DNA of 64,000 nt from a virus, in the IMG/VR virus record IMGVR_UViG_3300044568_005111, positions 1 to 64,000 of that record; one strand, given 5' to 3'. The position numbers and the translations under genes were made by a program. Shown here piece by piece: positions 1-9,206 of the stretch; position 1 is the first letter of the stretch; each line of letters begins with the position of its first letter. The notes under the pieces are model-generated. The model was not told the origin of the DNA. It did not search any database and saw nothing but the letters and a program-made list of their open reading frames with translations.

Positions 1-470
1 CCATCTCCACCAGACGATCCAAATCCACCAGTTAGACTCACCCATCCTCTATCTTGAAAATATCCAATTAGGTCCTCTCCAAATACTGGATCTAATCCCG
101 CAACTCCAGTATAGACAATTTCTCCTGGAACACCTGGAGTTGGATATGCTGGAAAGTCTGTAAATCGTTGGCGTTGAGTCTCTGCGACCTCAACTAATAG
201 TGCCTTACCTATAGCATTACCAGAAGATGCAATAGTAAATGTAGGTATACCGCTCTGTGAAATTGTAAGTTGATTTGTGATTTCAGAGAGCTCAAAAGTA
301 CCTGAATAGAGAGAAATAGCATTAGTCACTTCATCGTAGCTAATATTATTTAAGAACTCTAAATTTGCATCCGCTAGGCTTTTAAAATTTAAGTTAGTCA
401 CATCAATGAGTGAAGTCAAACTTGCATTAGTCAAGCGACGGATTGACTCTATGTTTTTATAGACAGCCAT
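1..470 (-). CDS. Virion-type protein, C-terminus outside window
   Basis: Reading the minus strand from the ATG at 470 gives an open frame of 156 codons that runs off the left edge, so the C-terminus is missing. It begins MAVYKNIESIRRLTNAS and becomes Gly/Pro/Thr rich, with PGVPGEIVYTGVAGLDP and GWVSLTGGFGSSGGD near the edge. This composition is typical of phage fibre or tail-associated proteins, but I recognise no family. A late-promoter-like motif lies just upstream. Role in the virion is inferred from composition and from neighbouring structural genes. Confidence 0.6.
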   Translation of the reverse strand, partial: MAVYKNIESIRRLTNASLTSLIDVTNLNFKSLADANLEFLNNISYDEVTNAISLYSGTFELSEITNQLTISQSGIPTFTIASSGNAIGKALLVEVAETQRQRFTDFPAYPTPGVPGEIVYTGVAGLDPVFGEDLIGYFQDRGWVSLTGGFGSSGGD

Positions 471-480
471 CCTATCATTA

Positions 481-500
481 GTTTATTTTTGTTATTTATC
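481..500 (-). promoter_or_regulatory. Late-promoter-like motif
   Basis: On the minus strand this reads GATAAATAACAAAAATAAAC, 10 bases before the ATG at 470. It belongs to a family of GATAAATAATAAAAA-like motifs before virion-type genes here. Confidence 0.45.
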
Positions 501-543
501 TGTTTGGATAAATAAGAAGACTAATCTTTAAGTATCTTATGAG

Positions 544-1863
544 TTATGGGTTTATGACCTTAGTCGACTTATCAATCTCTGAATTTAGTGTAAACTTTCC
601 TCTATTTACTAGACACTCAGTCAGGTCAGCATTAATTGTTTTTGCAGCTGGATTATCTAGGAAACTAGAAGTAATTTGATTTGACTCACCAAGATAATCA
701 CAATCTAACAATTTAGAAAATTTAACAGAGTTATTTGAAAAAATCGAACAATTTTCAAGTTTAGAATTTTTGATAATACAATTGTCAAATAGACAATTAT
801 TAACGTCTCCCTCTATCTCACAATTAAAGAATTCAATTCCTTCCAGGAGAATACTTCTAGTAATTTTAGCATTCTTTATTTGAAGTCTAGCTCTCTTAGT
901 ATCATAATTAATAGTAGCCTCAGTTATTCCGCCACCGATAATTAATCTAAATATCTTTTCTCTAATTTGTGGATATACTGATTCCACTAGGTGAGGCATT
1001 TGATTTAGGTCAATATACAGGTCAATTTCTGGAAAAGCGGACTTAAATCCCAATACTGATCGGGTAGAATCAATAGCTTTTCTAAAATCTTTAACCATAC
1101 TTGAAATCCTAAGTTTTTCCTGATTTGAATAGGTGTAATTTTCAGTAAGAGTAGTATATAGGTGCTCAATAATAATATTTAAGGTCTCGACGGCCTCCTT
1201 CTTTTTTCGGGTATAATCCTTACCTGAAATATAGTTTACATTAAGCTTACCACTAGATAGCTGAGAAAAGTCAGTTGCAAAAAAATCAGAATTTGGAAAG
1301 TTTAGTTCAATTGAATCCCCACGCTCAACTATCGATTCAGTTAGGATCATGTCATAGAGTCGCTTAGGTTGAACATATTGAAAATGATTTTGATACATTA
1401 ATCTATTCTCATTTTCAGGCTGCGGCCAAAGTTCAAAGAGCCTCTTTTCATCTAGGCTTATTAGATATTTTAGACGATTTAGTTTAGTTACTCCGGCGGA
1501 TAGCTGAAGAGCATTTTCGTTAAGCTTAATAGTTGTTTGAACTCTACAACGTTCAGTAGTAAAACCAATTGATTCAATTATATTTGATACCTTTAAATAC
1601 ATATGAATTGCCTCTTGATATGGCATTAATCCAGTACTCAATTGCATCTCTTTATATCCATTAGAGTAGGTTGGAGCTAATTTAAAAGTTTCATTCGTTG
1701 GATTGAAATCGCTCTTTACCTCACTAAACCATTTTATCTTTTTCCCTAGTGCTCTGGAAATCTTTGCAGCAGCATCCATTTTTCTCATGGGTGAAAAGAA
1801 TTCAAAACAAAATGAAATTTGAGAGTTATCATATATGCTTTTCTTATCTAATGATTTGAACAT
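544..1863 (-). CDS. Amidoligase-like protein with pentapeptide-like C-terminus
   Basis: A 439-residue protein. The first half has the layout of amidoligase-superfamily (ATP-grasp/glutamine-synthetase-like) proteins: an acidic early strand (FCFEFFSP), then a K-D segment, a YKEMQLST strand, and an R-C-R-x-Q-T strand about 100 residues in. This match is weak and is my inference. Residues about 345-400 contain short alternating N/C-F/I/L repeats (FFNCEIEG, CLFDNCIIKN, LENCSIF) like a pentapeptide-repeat beta-helix. It sits back to back with the gp6-like baseplate gene and has its own late-type motif. It could instead be a virion protein of unknown fold. Confidence 0.5.
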   Translation of the reverse strand: MFKSLDKKSIYDNSQISFCFEFFSPMRKMDAAAKISRALGKKIKWFSEVKSDFNPTNETFKLAPTYSNGYKEMQLSTGLMPYQEAIHMYLKVSNIIESIGFTTERCRVQTTIKLNENALQLSAGVTKLNRLKYLISLDEKRLFELWPQPENENRLMYQNHFQYVQPKRLYDMILTESIVERGDSIELNFPNSDFFATDFSQLSSGKLNVNYISGKDYTRKKKEAVETLNIIIEHLYTTLTENYTYSNQEKLRISSMVKDFRKAIDSTRSVLGFKSAFPEIDLYIDLNQMPHLVESVYPQIREKIFRLIIGGGITEATINYDTKRARLQIKNAKITRSILLEGIEFFNCEIEGDVNNCLFDNCIIKNSKLENCSIFSNNSVKFSKLLDCDYLGESNQITSSFLDNPAAKTINADLTECLVNRGKFTLNSEIDKSTKVINP

Positions 1864-1870
1864 TACTCTA

Positions 1871-1891
1871 TTTTTCTTTATTCTATTTATC
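1871..1891 (-). promoter_or_regulatory. Late-promoter-like motif
   Basis: On the minus strand this reads GATAAATAGAATAAAGAAAA, just upstream of the ATG at 1863. It is a variant of the GATAAATAATAAAAA family. Confidence 0.4.
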
Positions 1892-1952
1892 TTACTAGAT
1901 CCTTTTAGGAAATGTAAGTATTAAATTAATAGGGCTGGATATGGAGATAAAT

Positions 1953-1969
1953 GAATAAATAAAATAAAT
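1953..1969 (+). promoter_or_regulatory. Late-promoter-like motif
   Basis: GAATAAATAAAATAAAT, ending 11 bases before the ATG of the gp6-like gene. It is divergent to the motif serving the minus-strand gene at 544-1863. Confidence 0.4.
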
Positions 1970-1980
1970 AGGATTGCTAC

Positions 1981-3645
1981 ATGGCAAAAGTCACAGACGA
2001 TTTTAAAGTATTTACTAGACTCAGCATATATGTTGAGGATCTATTGTCGCAAACAATAAATTATCTAACTAGTCAGTTTAATCAGAGTAGAGCAGTATTT
2101 ACTTCCGCTTCACCATTTGGCCAGCTTCTACTAGTTGTTGAGAACCTAACACAACTTGTATTCTATTATATTGAAGACTCAATCACTGAGTTAAATATCA
2201 ACGAGGCAACCCGATTGACTTCAATTTACTCCTTAGCTACCTTGGCTGGACACAATCCAAGTAGAGCAGTATCTGCATCTGGCGAAATAAGCTTGTCTAC
2301 CTTGGCTGGCTCAGGCGAACCGCCGACTGATTTTGTAATTATCCCTAACTTGACTAGAATTCGATGTAAAAATAATGGACTTACCTATGTATTAGACCTT
2401 CCCCAAGATGAGATCAAGTTTTCTTTTAATGGAACTAATAATGGTCTTAGGATAGGTATTAGACAAGGTATAATTGAGTCCCAAACAGTTACGGCTAAAG
2501 GCGAACCAATTGAAAGTTTTGCAATAGGCAGTCCGCAAAACTATTATATTGATAACTTTATGGTTAATGTTCATGTAAATGGGGAAAAATGGACGAAATA
2601 TGACTCTATCATCGACATGCCTAGGGGAGAAAAGGCATACTTAATTAAGACCGGTATAACTACTGGAGTCGACCTCTTCTTTGGAAATGGAAACTATGGT
2701 AAGATACCTACTCGTGGAGCAGATATCCTAGTTGAATACTTGGTAACTGAGGGTGCAAATGGAAATATCCGAAGCAATGATTTAGGTAGTATAAAATTTG
2801 ACTTTGTGGACACCGGCTTCAGTATCCTAGGAGACGAAATTGATCTAAACGAATACATTGAGATCTCTACCTCAAATGCACCCTTCTTTGGAACTAATGC
2901 TGAGGATTCTAAATTGACTAGGCTACTCGCGCCAAAGCAGTCTAAAAGCTTTGCACTAGTTAATGTAGATCACTATGAAACAGTATTAAGAAAACTAAAG
3001 CTTTTCTCCATCATAAATGTTGCACTAGATGAAGTCGATCCTAGAATGTTGAATCTATTTCTTATTCCAGATATTCGAAAGACTTTTAGTGTAGCACAAG
3101 ATTATTTTAGTGCAAGTCTAGATAGATTTGCAATGAATGACTATCAGAAAAACCAATTGTTACAATACATTGAAAAGTCTGGAAGCAAACTTATCTCAAC
3201 CGACGTTCAAATCGTTGATCCTATTCCTAGTGAGTATGTCATAAATACTTCGATTATTGCATTTGATGATGTCTCTACTGATATTATTAAGAGAGACATC
3301 CTAAATAATTTAGGTGAATACTTTATTCAAAATACTAGATTCACTAGAATACCTAAGAGTGACCTAATTAAGATAGTTGAGGAGGTAAATGGAGTCGATT
3401 CTGTTTCAATTAATATTATATCTAAAAAGAATGAACTTGCAAAAGTTCAAAATCCTTCTGCACCAGATATAGGTATTGACGAGTTTAACGATATTATTGT
3501 CTCATACCAAGAACTTCCTATAATTAGAGGAGGCTTTACTGATCGTTATGGACAAGTATATTCTACTGGAATAACTCCTGATTCACTAGGTCCAGTAAAT
3601 ATTCAAATTAAAGAGATTGTGCCTAGACCAAAAAAGATTAATTAA
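1981..3645 (+). CDS. Baseplate wedge protein, T4 gp6 / baseplate-J-like
   Basis: A 554-residue protein. The helical N-terminus with YIEDSITELNINEATR, followed by beta-rich blocks (ISLSTLAGSGEPP, VDLFFGNGNYGKIPTRGADI) and a late domain with LLAPKQSKSFALVNVDHYE, fits T4 gp6 and baseplate-J proteins. These dimerise around the hub to form the wedge ring. T4 gp6 is about 660 residues, so this is a shorter relative. The gene starts a plus-strand block that runs into terminase. The match is by remembered sequence pattern only, and an alternative is another baseplate-J family member. Confidence 0.6.
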   Translation: MAKVTDDFKVFTRLSIYVEDLLSQTINYLTSQFNQSRAVFTSASPFGQLLLVVENLTQLVFYYIEDSITELNINEATRLTSIYSLATLAGHNPSRAVSASGEISLSTLAGSGEPPTDFVIIPNLTRIRCKNNGLTYVLDLPQDEIKFSFNGTNNGLRIGIRQGIIESQTVTAKGEPIESFAIGSPQNYYIDNFMVNVHVNGEKWTKYDSIIDMPRGEKAYLIKTGITTGVDLFFGNGNYGKIPTRGADILVEYLVTEGANGNIRSNDLGSIKFDFVDTGFSILGDEIDLNEYIEISTSNAPFFGTNAEDSKLTRLLAPKQSKSFALVNVDHYETVLRKLKLFSIINVALDEVDPRMLNLFLIPDIRKTFSVAQDYFSASLDRFAMNDYQKNQLLQYIEKSGSKLISTDVQIVDPIPSEYVINTSIIAFDDVSTDIIKRDILNNLGEYFIQNTRFTRIPKSDLIKIVEEVNGVDSVSINIISKKNELAKVQNPSAPDIGIDEFNDIIVSYQELPIIRGGFTDRYGQVYSTGITPDSLGPVNIQIKEIVPRPKKIN

Positions 3646-3646
3646 C

Positions 3647-3892
3647 ATGGTAAAAAATAGCATATATCGTCCAATATTTGATCGCAGAGAAAAAAGAGAA
3701 AACACTGGATTTGATTACAAGGGTCAAATCCTAAAAAAGACCCTCTCTTCTCAAATGTTCGGTGCTCACCCTCTACTTGATTACCTATTAGAAAGGGTTG
3801 AAAGTGTCGTATATGAGTGGGTTGAGGCAGTAAAACAAATAAAGATTACCGCTAATCCAGCACTGGATAAGTACGAAAATAAGATTAGATAA
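3647..3892 (+). CDS. Small virion-module protein, unknown
   Basis: An 81-residue protein. I chose the ATG at 3647, one base after the upstream stop, over an in-frame TTG at 3617 that would overlap it. It starts MVKNSIYRPIFDRREKRENT and is basic near the N-terminus, with a helical centre (HPLLDYLLERVESVVYEWVEA). No family recognised. Its place between gp6-like and the terminase genes suggests a baseplate or neck accessory. The stop abuts the next ATG, so the genes are probably translationally coupled. Confidence 0.7.
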   Translation: MVKNSIYRPIFDRREKRENTGFDYKGQILKKTLSSQMFGAHPLLDYLLERVESVVYEWVEAVKQIKITANPALDKYENKIR

Positions 3893-4627
3893 ATGGGTAG
3901 TAATAAAGCGGGAATGGGCCGAGAGAATCGTGCTCACCTCAGAGACGAGATCCAATCCCTATTGGGATCAATTGGAACCGAGACACATGGTGACATGGTG
4001 ATCGACAATGAAATATCAGAAAAGACCAGACCTGAAAGTCCATATGACTTTGAGGAAATGAGTAATCAGTTTACAGTAAAAGCTAGAGAGATCACAGATT
4101 CCTTATTTAAGAATTTTGTTGATATTGGAATCTTTGAAAAGAACGACTATGCTCGACATAAGAAAGAGCTAGACACAATTAATATTTCCAACCTATTCTT
4201 TCAATTAAAAACAATTAAGATCACCATAATTAAGGTGATGGAGGAGATAACTTCAGGTAATACTCATCCTCGACTAATTGAGGTAATGGGTCAGTTACAG
4301 GATAAGATGGCTTCTATTACTAAGATGCAGGCAAATTATGTACTTTTTCTTGAAGACACATATCGCCAGTTAAATTCAGCTGCACCAATAAATCCTGATT
4401 CAGAAGTAGTAGGATCAGATTCAAAAGAGGGTCAGTTTTTTATTACAGTAGGTACAAAGAACCTAATCAATAGTTTACCTGACGAACCTAAAACTGGTGA
4501 GATTAGAGTTCCAACTGGAAGTCTAATTGATCCTACTAAAAAATCCGATCTAATGCGAGAGAACGACATCCAAATAACGGATGATGACTATGGCGATGAT
4601 TTTATGGATATCACTGAAATAATTTAA
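3893..4627 (+). CDS. terS: Small terminase subunit, gp16-like (probable)
   Basis: A 244-residue acidic protein ending four bases before the large terminase. Its central helical segment has KTIKITIIKVMEEITSG followed by HPRLIEVMGQLQDKMASI. This resembles the conserved part of T4-type gp16 proteins, where a PRxxEVxxxLxK-like motif sits in the oligomerisation coiled coil. Small terminase rings recognise DNA and regulate the gp17 motor. T4 gp16 is 164 residues, and the extra length here is an acidic tail (ITDDDYGDDFMDITEII). Position strongly supports the call; sequence support is moderate. Confidence 0.6.
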   Translation: MGSNKAGMGRENRAHLRDEIQSLLGSIGTETHGDMVIDNEISEKTRPESPYDFEEMSNQFTVKAREITDSLFKNFVDIGIFEKNDYARHKKELDTINISNLFFQLKTIKITIIKVMEEITSGNTHPRLIEVMGQLQDKMASITKMQANYVLFLEDTYRQLNSAAPINPDSEVVGSDSKEGQFFITVGTKNLINSLPDEPKTGEIRVPTGSLIDPTKKSDLMRENDIQITDDDYGDDFMDITEII

Positions 4628-4631
4628 CCCA

Positions 4632-6611
4632 ATGAGAGACGTCATGACAAATGGTGGCGCTTTCAGCCATCGTAAGCTATCTAATCTATCAGGTTCAGTT
4701 GAAGACACAAATACTTCAATGTGGACTACTATCAGAATCAATAAGTTACTTGATGATATTGAAAATGATGGGTTTGATATTAAAGGTTTACACAACTCCC
4801 CATTTAAGGACAATGATATTAACCTAAAACGAGGAAATTTACCTTTTGAGTATACTCCAACTGAGTGGGAAGAGCTTAAGCGATGCAAAGCTGATATACT
4901 CTATTTTGCAGTAAATTATTGTAGGATCCAAACAAATGATGGTATTCAACTAATTCGAGATACTCCAGGACTTAGGGATTACCAGGAAGAGATACTTGAG
5001 TCGTTTAAAGGAAATAAGTTTAATATCCTAATGGCAAGTCGCCAAACTGGAAAATCCGTAACGTCAGCTATTTTTATCCTATGGTATCTACTATTTAAGT
5101 CTGATAAAACTGCCCTAATTGTTGCAGATAACTTTACAACTACTCGAGAGTTATTAGACAAGTTTAGAATATGTCTAGACGGTCTACCGTTCTTTATGAA
5201 ACCTGGAATCAAACATATTAATTCAGGAAATATCAAATTTGATAATGACAGTCGTGTTGTAGGTAGAACGACTACTAAAAAATCAGGTATTGGTCTCTCT
5301 GTAAACATCCTATATATTGATGAGTTTGCCCATATTGATGAAGCAAAATTAGATGAATTTTATCGAGCTATCTTACCTACTATTACTGCCGATCCAAATG
5401 CAAAGGTGATAATTACCTCTACACCAAATGGTAAAAATAAATTTTATGAGATTTGGGTGGATGCAATTGCTAGTAAAAGCGACTATGTTCCACTTAGAGT
5501 TGATTGGTGGCAAGTTAAAGGTAGAGATGAAGCATGGAAACAGGCAGTTATTGCTAACATGGGATCAGTAGAAGATTTTAATCAAGAGTATGGACTACAG
5601 TTCTTCTCATCCGACCAATTATTACTAAACTCAAATGAGTTAAAGAGACTCTATAATATTAAAGCAGATTATCAAAATACTAAGTTTTCTTTAACTGAAG
5701 ATAAGCAGTGGATTAATGAGTGCTTTACTGTTCATCCAAACTATGTAAATAGAACACCTACTGATTATAAAAATGATCCTGCAAAATATGTATTTTCAGT
5801 AGATACGGCAGATGGCACTGGCGGAGACTACTCAGTATTAAACATCTATAAAGTTGCATGTCTACCGATTGTTGAACTCTTAAAAAAGAAAGAGGCTATT
5901 CGTGGAGAAATTGATACTACTTCACTGGTGCAAGTTGCAACATTTAGAACTAATGAATATGATATTAATGAATTTGCAGCTGGAGTAGAATACATAACCT
6001 ATAACCTATTTAATTCAGAAAACGTCCGAATCGTTCTTGAAATGAATCATAAGGGGGAGATAATAAAAAATAGGCTAGAGAGCAATGATAATTACTGGCC
6101 TTCCCAATTAGTCCATACTAAACATACTGAGATGGCAGTAGCCTCAAAACCAGGAATTAGACTTGGTCCAACTAATAAGATTAGATATTGCGAAAAATTT
6201 AAGTATCTAGTTGAGGTTAAAAAAATCATACCTAATGATTTTCTAACAGTAATGGAGCTAATGGCATTTGGTAAAACCAAAGGTGGATCATATCGTGGAC
6301 AAAATGGAAATGATGATCTTGCAATGACATGTGTTAACTTAGCACCAGCGATTGACTCTAATCAATTATGGGAGCTTTCAATAGAGACGTATGAATTAAC
6401 ATCAGCTGAATATAGAAAAGAAGTAGAGGAGAAAATATTTAATCTATTTAGATCTAACTTAAATAAACCTGCTTTTGATTATGATACGTTACGAGAAGTA
6501 AATGCGCCAGACAATGGAGCAAAAAAAGGATTAGAGCCACGGCGTCATGTATTTGATGTTGAATCACTAGGTCAAATGCAAAAAATTAAAGATAAATTTT
6601 TTAAAAGCTAA
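4632..6611 (+). CDS. terL: Terminase large subunit, gp17-like
   Basis: A 659-residue packaging motor and nuclease. An adenine-binding segment is followed by Walker A MASRQTGKS near residue 134 and Walker B ILYIDEFAH near residue 226, with a TSTPNG coupling motif after it. The C-terminal RNase-H-like nuclease has FSVDTADGTGGDYS with the first catalytic Asp, an IVLEMNHKG strand, and GNDDLAMT with the last acidic residues. All expected motifs are present, so it should be active. It cuts concatemers and translocates DNA into proheads. Confidence 0.95.
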   Translation: MRDVMTNGGAFSHRKLSNLSGSVEDTNTSMWTTIRINKLLDDIENDGFDIKGLHNSPFKDNDINLKRGNLPFEYTPTEWEELKRCKADILYFAVNYCRIQTNDGIQLIRDTPGLRDYQEEILESFKGNKFNILMASRQTGKSVTSAIFILWYLLFKSDKTALIVADNFTTTRELLDKFRICLDGLPFFMKPGIKHINSGNIKFDNDSRVVGRTTTKKSGIGLSVNILYIDEFAHIDEAKLDEFYRAILPTITADPNAKVIITSTPNGKNKFYEIWVDAIASKSDYVPLRVDWWQVKGRDEAWKQAVIANMGSVEDFNQEYGLQFFSSDQLLLNSNELKRLYNIKADYQNTKFSLTEDKQWINECFTVHPNYVNRTPTDYKNDPAKYVFSVDTADGTGGDYSVLNIYKVACLPIVELLKKKEAIRGEIDTTSLVQVATFRTNEYDINEFAAGVEYITYNLFNSENVRIVLEMNHKGEIIKNRLESNDNYWPSQLVHTKHTEMAVASKPGIRLGPTNKIRYCEKFKYLVEVKKIIPNDFLTVMELMAFGKTKGGSYRGQNGNDDLAMTCVNLAPAIDSNQLWELSIETYELTSAEYRKEVEEKIFNLFRSNLNKPAFDYDTLREVNAPDNGAKKGLEPRRHVFDVESLGQMQKIKDKFFKS

Positions 6612-6620
6612 ACTTTTTTT

Positions 6621-6636
6621 AGTATCATAGTAATAA
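6621..6636 (+). promoter_or_regulatory. AGTATTATAA-type promoter-like motif
   Basis: AGTATCATAGTAATAA after a T-run, 25 bases before the next ATG. It matches a motif that recurs before metabolic genes and tRNA operons. Confidence 0.4.
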
Positions 6637-6661
6637 ATTATTGTGTGTAACAACTAGAAAT

Positions 6662-6970
6662 ATGAAGATTCTTAAATTTCAAGGCGATATCGGACTTGAT
6701 GACGTGTTTAACCGTCATAAAATAGAGATTTATGATAATCTCCTACAATCAATAAAAAATCACTATTTAGATAAGAATCATTCTGAAGTGACTGTGATTA
6801 AGATCTCAATAAATGAATCAGAATATACAATTAATTTATCTAGAGATAAATTTATAAGCGGACTTGAAGGAGCGATCTCGTTCTATGAGTCTTGCGAAGA
6901 ATACGAAAAATGTGCAGACTGTTTAACCATCATCACTGCACTTAAAAAAAATAACACAATTGAGGTCTAA
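6662..6970 (+). CDS. Small conserved-looking protein, unknown
   Basis: A 102-residue protein. I chose the ATG at 6662 over the in-frame TTG at 6641, which would overlap the promoter-like motif. It begins [20 protein letters not shown] and has an acidic, Cys-containing C-terminal helix ([20 protein letters not shown]). No family recognised. It is six bases upstream of the sigma factor gene and probably co-transcribed, so a regulatory link to that protein is possible but unproven. Confidence 0.65.
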   Translation: MKILKFQGDIGLDDVFNRHKIEIYDNLLQSIKNHYLDKNHSEVTVIKISINESEYTINLSRDKFISGLEGAISFYESCEEYEKCADCLTIITALKKNNTIEV

Positions 6971-6975
6971 AAATT

Positions 6976-7602
6976 ATGGGGTATGAATCAGCTAACGCAA
7001 AAATCAATGAAAGAATTCAGGAAATATCTGAACGTCTACTTAAGAAACAAAGCACTGACCGTGAAAAAAACGAATTAGCTCAGCTGATTTATCCAAAGCT
7101 TAAATATTATATCTGGAAATTCTGTAAAAACGAGGTTGACACTGAAGAGGCTCTTCAATTTACATTAAAGAAGATTTTTAAAAACATTGCACAGTTTGAT
7201 TTTGAAAAAGGTAGATTTACTACGTGGATCTATACTATTGCTCGAAATGAAACCTTATTTTATCTACACCAATTAAAAAAGAATTCTCATTACGATATCG
7301 ATACTATGTATAGTAAAATTGATAGCCCTGATGATTTAACCGATGAAGTTAATGGATTTACAGATATCGATGACATATACCAAACAACCGTTGATGAGAT
7401 ATTCCTAATTGAGGATCCTCTACTTAAAAATATTGCCATTGATAAAATGATCAAAAATAAGAAGGTGAAACAAATTGCACTAGACTATGAGATCAATGAA
7501 AATACGGTGAAAACTAAACTTCGTAAAATAAGATCTGATATTAGATTTTTAGTTCTAAAGAAGAATCCTCAATACGAGGAAAAAATAAAATACATACTAT
7601 GA
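6976..7602 (+). CDS. ECF-like sigma-70 family RNA polymerase sigma factor
   Basis: A 208-residue sigma factor. Region 2 is clear: [19 protein letters not shown], then [17 protein letters not shown] with the WIYTIARN core-binding and -10 recognition helices. Region 4 ends the protein with a helix-turn-helix ([20 protein letters not shown]). An acidic linker of about 60 residues separates them, longer than in most ECF factors. It sits among late structural genes, as expected of a late-transcription factor with the role of T4 gp55. Whether it reads the GATAAATAATAAAAA motif is inference. Confidence 0.85.
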   Translation: MGYESANAKINERIQEISERLLKKQSTDREKNELAQLIYPKLKYYIWKFCKNEVDTEEALQFTLKKIFKNIAQFDFEKGRFTTWIYTIARNETLFYLHQLKKNSHYDIDTMYSKIDSPDDLTDEVNGFTDIDDIYQTTVDEIFLIEDPLLKNIAIDKMIKNKKVKQIALDYEINENTVKTKLRKIRSDIRFLVLKKNPQYEEKIKYIL

Positions 7603-8060
7603 TACTTGATTACCTTTCTCCAATTAGAATATACAAGAGGCTCACCATTCACATAACAGAATTATCACATTACCGAACTTTTAAAAAGATCATATTTGAT
7701 CTAAATGATAGCGGTAAACTTGATGAAATCGGAATCAGGGCTGACCCAAATTCAAACATGTATATTGGGATAAACTTGAATCCTGAACTTTTATTGTATT
7801 CAGATGCTTCACAAGAGTCAGTTGAATTAAAACTAATCTCGGAAAAAATGAATAAGTATAATGATTTTCTAACCAAGGAAGGTATACTTGATTCAATTAA
7901 AGTAGATTATGAAAGAATCCAAACAGAGGAACATTACGGCTATGTATTGCAAATTAGCTTTAATTTTAATAAGTATAAGAAGTCAGATTTTATCTATACT
8001 ATATCCTACTTTACATCACTTATATTAGGAGCAATAACAACAGCGATTGTTCTACTATAA
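7599..8060 (+). CDS. Tail-anchored membrane protein, unknown
   Basis: A 153-residue protein whose ATG overlaps the sigma factor stop (ATGA), which indicates translational coupling. The soluble part is mixed alpha/beta. The last 25 residues form a hydrophobic segment ([19 protein letters not shown]) that could anchor it in the inner membrane. No family recognised. The tight coupling hints at a link to the sigma factor, for example an anti-sigma-like partner, but nothing in the sequence proves this. Confidence 0.65.
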   Translation: MILDYLSPIRIYKRLTIHITELSHYRTFKKIIFDLNDSGKLDEIGIRADPNSNMYIGINLNPELLLYSDASQESVELKLISEKMNKYNDFLTKEGILDSIKVDYERIQTEEHYGYVLQISFNFNKYKKSDFIYTISYFTSLILGAITTAIVLL

Positions 8061-8078
8061 TAAATAAAAAAAATAAAT
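8057..8078 (+). promoter_or_regulatory. Late-promoter-like motif
   Basis: ATAATAAATAAAAAAAATAA, directly before the ATG at 8082. It is a degenerate member of the late-type family. Confidence 0.3.
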
Positions 8079-8081
8079 CAT

Positions 8082-8372
8082 ATGAAAAAATTAAATGACT
8101 TTATTGAAAAACATTTGCAAAAAATTGCATTCATCTTTATGTTTGTAATCTTTTTAAATACTTGTGGAAATCCAAACAGAGCTCTCACTAAAAAAGTAGA
8201 TGCACTATCTCAAAAGATTGATTCACTAGAATTGATCACGGTGACCAGCCGAGATCTAAAAATAGAAGGTCTTAAATCTGAAAAGAGAATGATCCAGTCA
8301 ACTGATCGTAAAATACTCGATGTAAATCGGCAATCTCAAATTGATAAAGAGATCAGCGAATTAGAAAAATAA
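8082..8372 (+). CDS. Small membrane-anchored coiled-coil protein
   Basis: A 96-residue protein with an N-terminal hydrophobic segment (IAFIFMFVIFLNTCG) and then a charged, heptad-rich stretch (KKVDALSQKIDSLEL). The Cys after the segment is not in a convincing lipobox. It could be a spanin-like or membrane scaffold protein. No specific family recognised. Confidence 0.6.
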   Translation: MKKLNDFIEKHLQKIAFIFMFVIFLNTCGNPNRALTKKVDALSQKIDSLELITVTSRDLKIEGLKSEKRMIQSTDRKILDVNRQSQIDKEISELEK

Positions 8373-8380
8373 TACTATCT

Positions 8381-9181
8381 ATGTTTAATTGGATAAATCA
8401 AAATAAAAAATCAATAATTAGGATAGCCTTTCTTGTGCCTATTCTTTCAGTAGCAATAATCTCAATATCACACGTAGTAAAATGGTATGACTTAGCTAAC
8501 CCTATTAGCTGGGCAATATACTTATCTATTGCAATAGAAATAGCTGCACTTTCATCAATTGCGGCAGCTTCAGTTAAGGTCAAAGGATTTTCAGTATGGT
8601 TTGTGTTTATTATCGTAACCTTAATTCAATTCATAGGAAATATTTACTTTAGTTATACTGAAATAAATGTATCTTCCAAAGAGTTTAGAGATTGGGCAGA
8701 ACTTACTGGTCCCCTATTTGAATCATTTAGCGATATTGAAGATGCAGTTGCGCAGCGTCGACTTCTTGCAATATTAGAAGGAGGTCTTCTTCCTCTAATA
8801 TCATTGACCTGTCTACACTTCTTTATTAAGTATGGCGATAATGATCTTGAAGAGCCAGTAGTATACCCTGAACAGGAAAATATTGAAGAGTCCAAAGAAC
8901 CAATTGACACCTACGAAAAATCTGATCTACAAAAAGAAGCAGATAGAGTTTGGGAAAAAGTTAAAGAATTACGAGAAGAAGGAAAGTTACCTATCCCTAC
9001 CGAAGAAGATCTTGCTGATGAGCCAACTGCTCTAGCTAATTCTAAATATAGATTAGAAGAAATTGAATATATCCCATCGATTGATGACACAGTAAAATTC
9101 GTAGATCAGGAAGAAGTAAAACCTGAGACAGTCTCACCTGAAATACCATTGTCTAGTAATAATAAATTAAGACGTCAGTAA
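8381..9181 (+). CDS. Multi-spanning membrane protein with acidic cytoplasmic tail
   Basis: A 266-residue protein with about four predicted membrane segments in the first 150 residues (FLVPILSVAIISISHVV, AIYLSIAIEIAALSSIAAA, VWFVFIIVTLIQFIGNIYF and LEGGLLPLISLTCLHFFI). A highly acidic tail of about 110 residues rich in Glu, Pro and Lys follows. No transporter or holin motif recognised. It lies between a coiled-coil membrane protein and virion-type genes. Confidence 0.65.
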   Translation: MFNWINQNKKSIIRIAFLVPILSVAIISISHVVKWYDLANPISWAIYLSIAIEIAALSSIAAASVKVKGFSVWFVFIIVTLIQFIGNIYFSYTEINVSSKEFRDWAELTGPLFESFSDIEDAVAQRRLLAILEGGLLPLISLTCLHFFIKYGDNDLEEPVVYPEQENIEESKEPIDTYEKSDLQKEADRVWEKVKELREEGKLPIPTEEDLADEPTALANSKYRLEEIEYIPSIDDTVKFVDQEEVKPETVSPEIPLSSNNKLRRQ

Positions 9182-9182
9182 A

Positions 9183-9197
9183 ATAAATAATAAAAAA
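9183..9197 (+). promoter_or_regulatory. Late-promoter-like motif
   Basis: ATAAATAATAAAAAA, ten bases before the ATG at 9207. It is a close match to the family consensus. Confidence 0.5.
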
Positions 9198-9206
9198 TAC
9201 TGACGA

